A DNA stretch of 64,000 bases, from NCBI RefSeq assembly GCF_000708265.2, contig NZ_JCKI01000004.1, forward strand, positions 186,001 to 250,000. The letters are read 5' to 3'. The notes beneath the pieces are model-generated. The model saw only the letters and a program-made list of their open reading frames with translations. It was not told where the DNA came from and did not search any database. The stretch's first letter is position 1. Each line of letters opens with the position of its first letter. The position numbers were made by a program, and so were the translations under genes. The DNA comes from Pedobacter sp. R20-19. Lineage in GTDB: Bacteria; Bacteroidota; Bacteroidia; Sphingobacteriales; Sphingobacteriaceae. Below are positions 60,658 through 64,000 of this stretch, in pieces.

Positions 60658-61161
60658 ATGAAAAAGCTATTAATCATCTCCGCGATTGCAGGAATCGTGG
60701 CTTTAACATCCAATCAATCTAACGCTCAGGTAAGTTTAAATGTAAATATCGGTTCGCAACCTGCTTGGGTGCCTGCAGGCTATCAAAATGTAAACTACTA
60801 TTATTTACCAGAAGTTAACTCCTATTATTATGTACCACAAAGGCAATTTGTTTATCTGAATGGAAACCGCTGGATCAGATCACGAAGTTTACCAAGCAGA
60901 TACCGTGGTTATGATTTACATAGGGGAAGAAAGGTAGTTGTTTACGGAAACCAACCTTATCGCAGTTATCACACTCATCAAGTGAAGTATTCCAATAGAT
61001 CTAATGTTTACAGATCAGCATATGGCGGTGGAAATCGTGTAAATTATGGTCCTGGTAGAAATAGTCATAGACCATTTAAAATGGATAAAAGGCACCATCG
61101 CGGACCTGAACATCCAAGATTTGCACCTCATGGCCCTAGAGGAAGGCATGGAAGACATTAA
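60658..61161 (+). CDS. Secreted Tyr/His/Arg-rich protein
   Basis: 167 residues with signal peptide (MKKLLIISAIAGIVALTSNQ, SNAQ). The mature part has two zones: a Tyr-rich stretch (YQNVNYYYLPEVNSYYYVPQ) and a basic tail full of His, Arg and Gly (KRHHRGPEHPRFAPHGPRG). It is likely periplasmic or surface-located, perhaps metal- or polymer-binding. Similar small proteins are common in Pedobacter relatives without known function. Its own terminator follows. Confidence 0.7.
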   Translation: MKKLLIISAIAGIVALTSNQSNAQVSLNVNIGSQPAWVPAGYQNVNYYYLPEVNSYYYVPQRQFVYLNGNRWIRSRSLPSRYRGYDLHRGRKVVVYGNQPYRSYHTHQVKYSNRSNVYRSAYGGGNRVNYGPGRNSHRPFKMDKRHHRGPEHPRFAPHGPRGRHGRH

Positions 61162-61186
61162 ATTAGTTTAAAATAACACATCACAT

Positions 61187-61216
61187 AGCCGGGAGAAAAT
61201 CTTCCGGCTTTTTATT
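61187..61216 (+). terminator. Terminator after the secreted Tyr/His-rich gene
   Basis: AGCCGG pairs with CCGGCT across an 11-base loop followed by TTTTTA. Confidence 0.7.
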
Positions 61217-61266
61217 TATACGCTTTTGATGGATAAAAGCAGATCAATTTAATAAATCCCCTTAAA

Positions 61267-61304
61267 CAGAAGCGGTTGGAATTTCTTCCAACCGCTTCTG
61301 TTTT
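61267..61304. terminator. Terminator of the receiver-domain gene
   Basis: Perfect 15-bp stem (CAGAAGCGGTTGGAA) with a TTTC loop. It lies 36 bp past the minus-strand stop and is usable by either convergent gene. Confidence 0.8.
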
Positions 61305-61339
61305 CTATTTAAAAACTTTAATTAACCTACTAAGTTAAA

Positions 61340-61738
61340 TTAGGCTTTTGCCGGACTATTTTCTTTACTGATTTTTAATTGTGCATTAATGCGGTCTAAA
61401 ACGTCATAAATATCAAAAGGCTTGCTGATGTAATCATTTGCAAAGGCTGCAATTGCTTTTTGTTCACTATTATTTTGTGCAGACATTACGATAATTGGAA
61501 TGTGCTTAGTGAACATATCAGTTTTTAAATCTTCGCATATTTCGGCACCATTGCCATCAGGAAGCATTACATCAAGTAAAAACAAATCTGGCATAGCATC
61601 CTGGATATTTTTTTTCAATTCGGCGAAAGAAGATGACAACTGTAATTCAAACCCCTCCTCTTTTAAAAGAATTTCAATTACATTTCTAATTTCCTGATCG
61701 TCTTCTAAAATGTGTATTCGTTTAGTTTCCATATTCAA
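61340..61738 (-). CDS. Receiver-only response regulator
   Basis: 132 residues. The CheY fold has the acidic pair in HILEDDQEIRN, Asp in LFLLDVMLPDGNG, Ser in IIVMSAQN and Lys in ISKPFDIYD. No output domain. No kinase gene adjoins it; the nearest neighbour is a DeoR regulator 37 bp upstream on the same strand. Partner kinase unknown. Confidence 0.88.
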   Translation of the reverse strand: MNMETKRIHILEDDQEIRNVIEILLKEEGFELQLSSSFAELKKNIQDAMPDLFLLDVMLPDGNGAEICEDLKTDMFTKHIPIIVMSAQNNSEQKAIAAFANDYISKPFDIYDVLDRINAQLKISKENSPAKA

Positions 61739-61775
61739 ATTATATTGTTTTGGTTCATTGCATAAAAGATAAATT

Positions 61776-62540
61776 TTATACGATAGTTACAGTAACACCT
61801 AAACTTTCTAAATGTTTTACAATTTGTTCAGAAATTCCCTTATCTGTGATGATATGATCAATTTCCTCCAATCCACATATTTTACCAAATCCTCTTTTTC
61901 CAAATTTAGTAGAATCGGCAAGTACAATTGTCTTTTGCGATGCATTGATCATTTTCCTATTTAGGTGCGCCTCCATTGCATTGGTAGTGGTTAGACCGAA
62001 ATCTAAATCAATACCATCAACTCCTAAAAAAAGCTTGTTAAAATAAAAATCCTGTAAAACCTGTTCGGCATAGGCACCCATTACAGATGAAGAACTTTTT
62101 CTTAAAATGCCACCAAGCTGAATGACTTCAATATTAGGCTCACGCATTAATTCTAAGGCCACATTTAGAGCAGATGTAACTACTGTAAGCTGACTGGATG
62201 GGGTAATATTTTTAGCGAAATAATAAACCGTTGTTCCAGAAGCAATTACAATAGAATCATTTTCATTTAATAACGCAGCTGCTGCAATACCTATCCTATT
62301 TTTTTCTGTTGACTGGATTTTCTCTTTTTCATTCACCGGGCGATCCACTGTGTATGGATTATTAATGGTAGCGCCACCGTGTGTTCTAAAAAGTAAACTC
62401 TTATCTTCCAGGAGTTTTAAGTCCTTTCTTATCGTAACAGAAGACACTTTCAACTCCTTACATAAATCTACAACATTAATATATTGATCTTTTTGTAAGC
62501 GACTTAAAATAAACTGGTGCCTCTCAGCCAAATTCATCAT
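61776..62540 (-). CDS. DeoR/GlpR-family repressor
   Basis: 254 residues. The N-terminal HTH (AERHQFILSRLQKDQYINVV; VSSVTIRKDLKLLEDKSLLF; THGGA) is the DeoR signature. The C-terminal sugar-phosphate-binding domain has IVIASGTTVYYFAKNI and VLADSTKFGKRG. Position next to divergent glpD strongly suggests it is GlpR, responding to glycerol 3-phosphate. A 14-bp palindrome (62558-62571) in the shared upstream region is a candidate operator. Confidence 0.88.
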   Translation of the reverse strand: MMNLAERHQFILSRLQKDQYINVVDLCKELKVSSVTIRKDLKLLEDKSLLFRTHGGATINNPYTVDRPVNEKEKIQSTEKNRIGIAAAALLNENDSIVIASGTTVYYFAKNITPSSQLTVVTSALNVALELMREPNIEVIQLGGILRKSSSSVMGAYAEQVLQDFYFNKLFLGVDGIDLDFGLTTTNAMEAHLNRKMINASQKTIVLADSTKFGKRGFGKICGLEEIDHIITDKGISEQIVKHLESLGVTVTIV

Positions 62541-62557
62541 AAACTTTATTAGTTAAG

Positions 62558-62571
62558 TATTTTGCAAAATA
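62558..62571. promoter_or_regulatory. Palindrome in the glpR-glpD intergenic region
   Basis: TATTTTGCAAAATA is an exact palindrome 18 bp upstream of the regulator ATG, on the expected side for autoregulation. Candidate GlpR-type operator. Confidence 0.4.
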
Positions 62572-62700
62572 GCAAATAATAATCTCTATAAAATTGGATT
62601 TGTTGAAATATTTAATATTTTTTTAATGTTGATCATCAATGATTTCGAATTTGATTATTTATACTTGCGTATTGTTTCGTTTTATTTTTTATTTATCCAG

Positions 62701-64000
62701 GTGAAGAGACCACACGATTATATTTTGCCAGCAAGTTCTGAATGGGATATTATTATTATTGGAGGAGGCGCTACCGGTTTAGGTACAGCACTTGATGCCG
62801 TAACACGTGGCTTAAAAACACTACTTGTAGAACAATCAGACTTTGCAAAAGGGACATCCAGTCGCAGTACAAAACTGGTACATGGTGGTGTTAGGTACCT
62901 GGCGCAGGGTGATATTGGCTTGGTTAGGCGTGCATTAAAAGAGCGTGGACTTTTACAGTTAAATGCCAACCATCTGGTTAATAAAGAAGCATTTATTATT
63001 CCCTGTTATGATTGGTTCTCCGTTATTAAATATTTAACGGGTTTAACACTTTATGATTGGTTGGCTGGTAAATTTTCATTTGGCAAATCCAAATTACTTT
63101 CTAAAAAAGAAGTCCTTAGTTTAATGCCAGGCATCAAATCAAAAGGTTTAAAAGGTGGAGTAAGGTACTATGACGGGAAATTTGATGATGCCAGATTAGC
63201 GATAAATATTGCTCAAACAGCTGTAGAACAAGGTGCAAAACTTTGTAATTATACGAAAGTAATCGGCTTAATTAAAAATAATAGCGATGAAGTAACTGGT
63301 GTAAGGATTTTAGATACACTTAGCGAAAAAATAGCAGAAGCACAGGGAAAAGTGATCATTAATGCTACTGGGGTATTTGTAGATGATATTTTACAAATGA
63401 ATAATCCGCTATCGAAAAAAATAGTCAGACCGAGTCAGGGCGTACATATTGTTATTGATCAAGCATTTCTAAATACAAATTCAGCGTTGATGATTCCGAA
63501 AACATCTGATGGAAGAGTACTTTTTGCGGTGCCCTGGCATAATCACCTCCTTGTCGGTACTACTGATACACCATTGGACGCCCATGATTTAGAACCAAGA
63601 GCTTTGAAACAAGAAGTTGATTTCATCTTGAACACAGCTGGTGCTTATTTTGAAAGGTCACCACTTAAAAAAGATATATTAAGTGTATTTTCAGGCTTAC
63701 GTCCGCTTGCTGCCCCAACCAATGGCGATAAAGATAGCACTAAAGAAATTAGTCGTGACCATAAACTTATCGTCTCTGCAAAAGGATTAATAACGATAAC
63801 CGGAGGCAAATGGACTACTTATAGAAACATGGCTGAAGAAACCGTTGATTTAGCCATTAGCCACGCACAATTAAAAGCAGAGAATTGCAGGACTCAAGAT
63901 TTGAAAATTCATGGCTGTAGTGCTTTCAAAGCAGATCACTACCTGGATATTTATGGTTCAGATCGTAAAGAAATTGAAAAACTGGCTAATGAATTGCCTG
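62701..64000 (+). CDS. glpD: Glycerol-3-phosphate dehydrogenase (C-terminus beyond window)
   Basis: FAD-dependent glycerol-3-phosphate dehydrogenase; at least 433 residues are inside the window and no stop is reached. Start is probably GTG 62701, as no ATG lies upstream in frame. The FAD Rossmann motif is IIIIGGGATGLGTALDA. Family blocks follow: TSSRSTKLVHGGVRYL, GGVRYYDGKFDDARLA, then PWHNHLLVGTTD and TITGGKWTTYRNMA. It oxidises glycerol 3-phosphate to dihydroxyacetone phosphate and passes electrons to quinone. Divergent from a DeoR/GlpR repressor. Confidence 0.93.
   Translation, partial: MKRPHDYILPASSEWDIIIIGGGATGLGTALDAVTRGLKTLLVEQSDFAKGTSSRSTKLVHGGVRYLAQGDIGLVRRALKERGLLQLNANHLVNKEAFIIPCYDWFSVIKYLTGLTLYDWLAGKFSFGKSKLLSKKEVLSLMPGIKSKGLKGGVRYYDGKFDDARLAINIAQTAVEQGAKLCNYTKVIGLIKNNSDEVTGVRILDTLSEKIAEAQGKVIINATGVFVDDILQMNNPLSKKIVRPSQGVHIVIDQAFLNTNSALMIPKTSDGRVLFAVPWHNHLLVGTTDTPLDAHDLEPRALKQEVDFILNTAGAYFERSPLKKDILSVFSGLRPLAAPTNGDKDSTKEISRDHKLIVSAKGLITITGGKWTTYRNMAEETVDLAISHAQLKAENCRTQDLKIHGCSAFKADHYLDIYGSDRKEIEKLANELP

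Noticed and set aside
1-64000. tRNA, rRNA, CRISPR, intact insertion sequence or prophage
   Set aside because: I looked for T-loop patterns, regular spaced repeats and transposase or integrase motifs and saw none. A tRNAscan-SE and IS search would settle it.

Overview
The window looks like chromosomal DNA of a Bacteroidota member, most likely Sphingobacteriaceae (Pedobacter-like). The reasons are moderate-to-low GC, several promoters with the Bacteroidota -7 signature TAnnTTTG and little use of Shine-Dalgarno sites, a dense set of secreted glycoside hydrolases, and typical housekeeping genes (topA, mnmA, glpD, aqpZ, an alpha-2-macroglobulin gene near pbpC). I saw no rRNA, tRNA, CRISPR array, intact transposase or prophage.

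Layout: 1-2747 holds two secreted glycosidases on the minus strand (GH30, cut by the window edge, and a GH2 beta-glucuronidase-like enzyme). 2921-4765 is a divergent MFS exporter/MarR regulator pair with matching operator-promoter modules. 4810-5640 is a WalJ/YycJ-like MBL protein. 5641-6904 is a 1.26-kb AT-rich stretch with little or no coding, carrying a REP-like element and a LacI-type palindrome.

6905-24719 is the centrepiece: nine tightly packed co-directional genes. They encode a 2344-residue synthase (tandem nitronate-monooxygenase/PfaD-like domains, KS, AT, two ACPs, KR), a 1411-residue synthase (KS, AT, DH, built-in phosphopantetheinyl transferase), a free ACP, an alpha/beta hydrolase, two paralogous family-1 glycosyltransferases, two paralogous HHxxxDG acyltransferases and a small membrane protein. 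Together they form a self-contained candidate pathway for a glycosylated and acylated polyketide or secondary lipid. The resemblance is to PUFA/enediyne-type iterative synthases. The product is unknown, and this is the strongest candidate for an undescribed system.

24942-31000 holds aqpZ, a glutathione peroxidase, a repeat-rich spacer bounded on its two sides by opposite-facing REP-like elements, topA and two small hypothetical genes with repeats between them. 31049-40227 holds a giant alpha-2-macroglobulin, a Fic adenylyltransferase-like protein with a wHTH tail and a palindromic operator array, and pbpC overlapping the Fic stop codon. 40442-46748 holds a YhhN protein, a small hypothetical protein and an alpha-mannan set (GH125, GH76, GH92).

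47061-64000 holds mnmA, a GH15 enzyme, an SDR, an AI-2E family permease, a receiver/PAS-kinase/LuxR-regulator signalling group, several small membrane proteins, DinB, a ChaA-type antiporter, a DUF421 protein with a zinc ribbon, a secreted Tyr/His/Arg-rich protein, a receiver-only regulator, and a DeoR/GlpR regulator divergent from glpD, which runs off the right edge.
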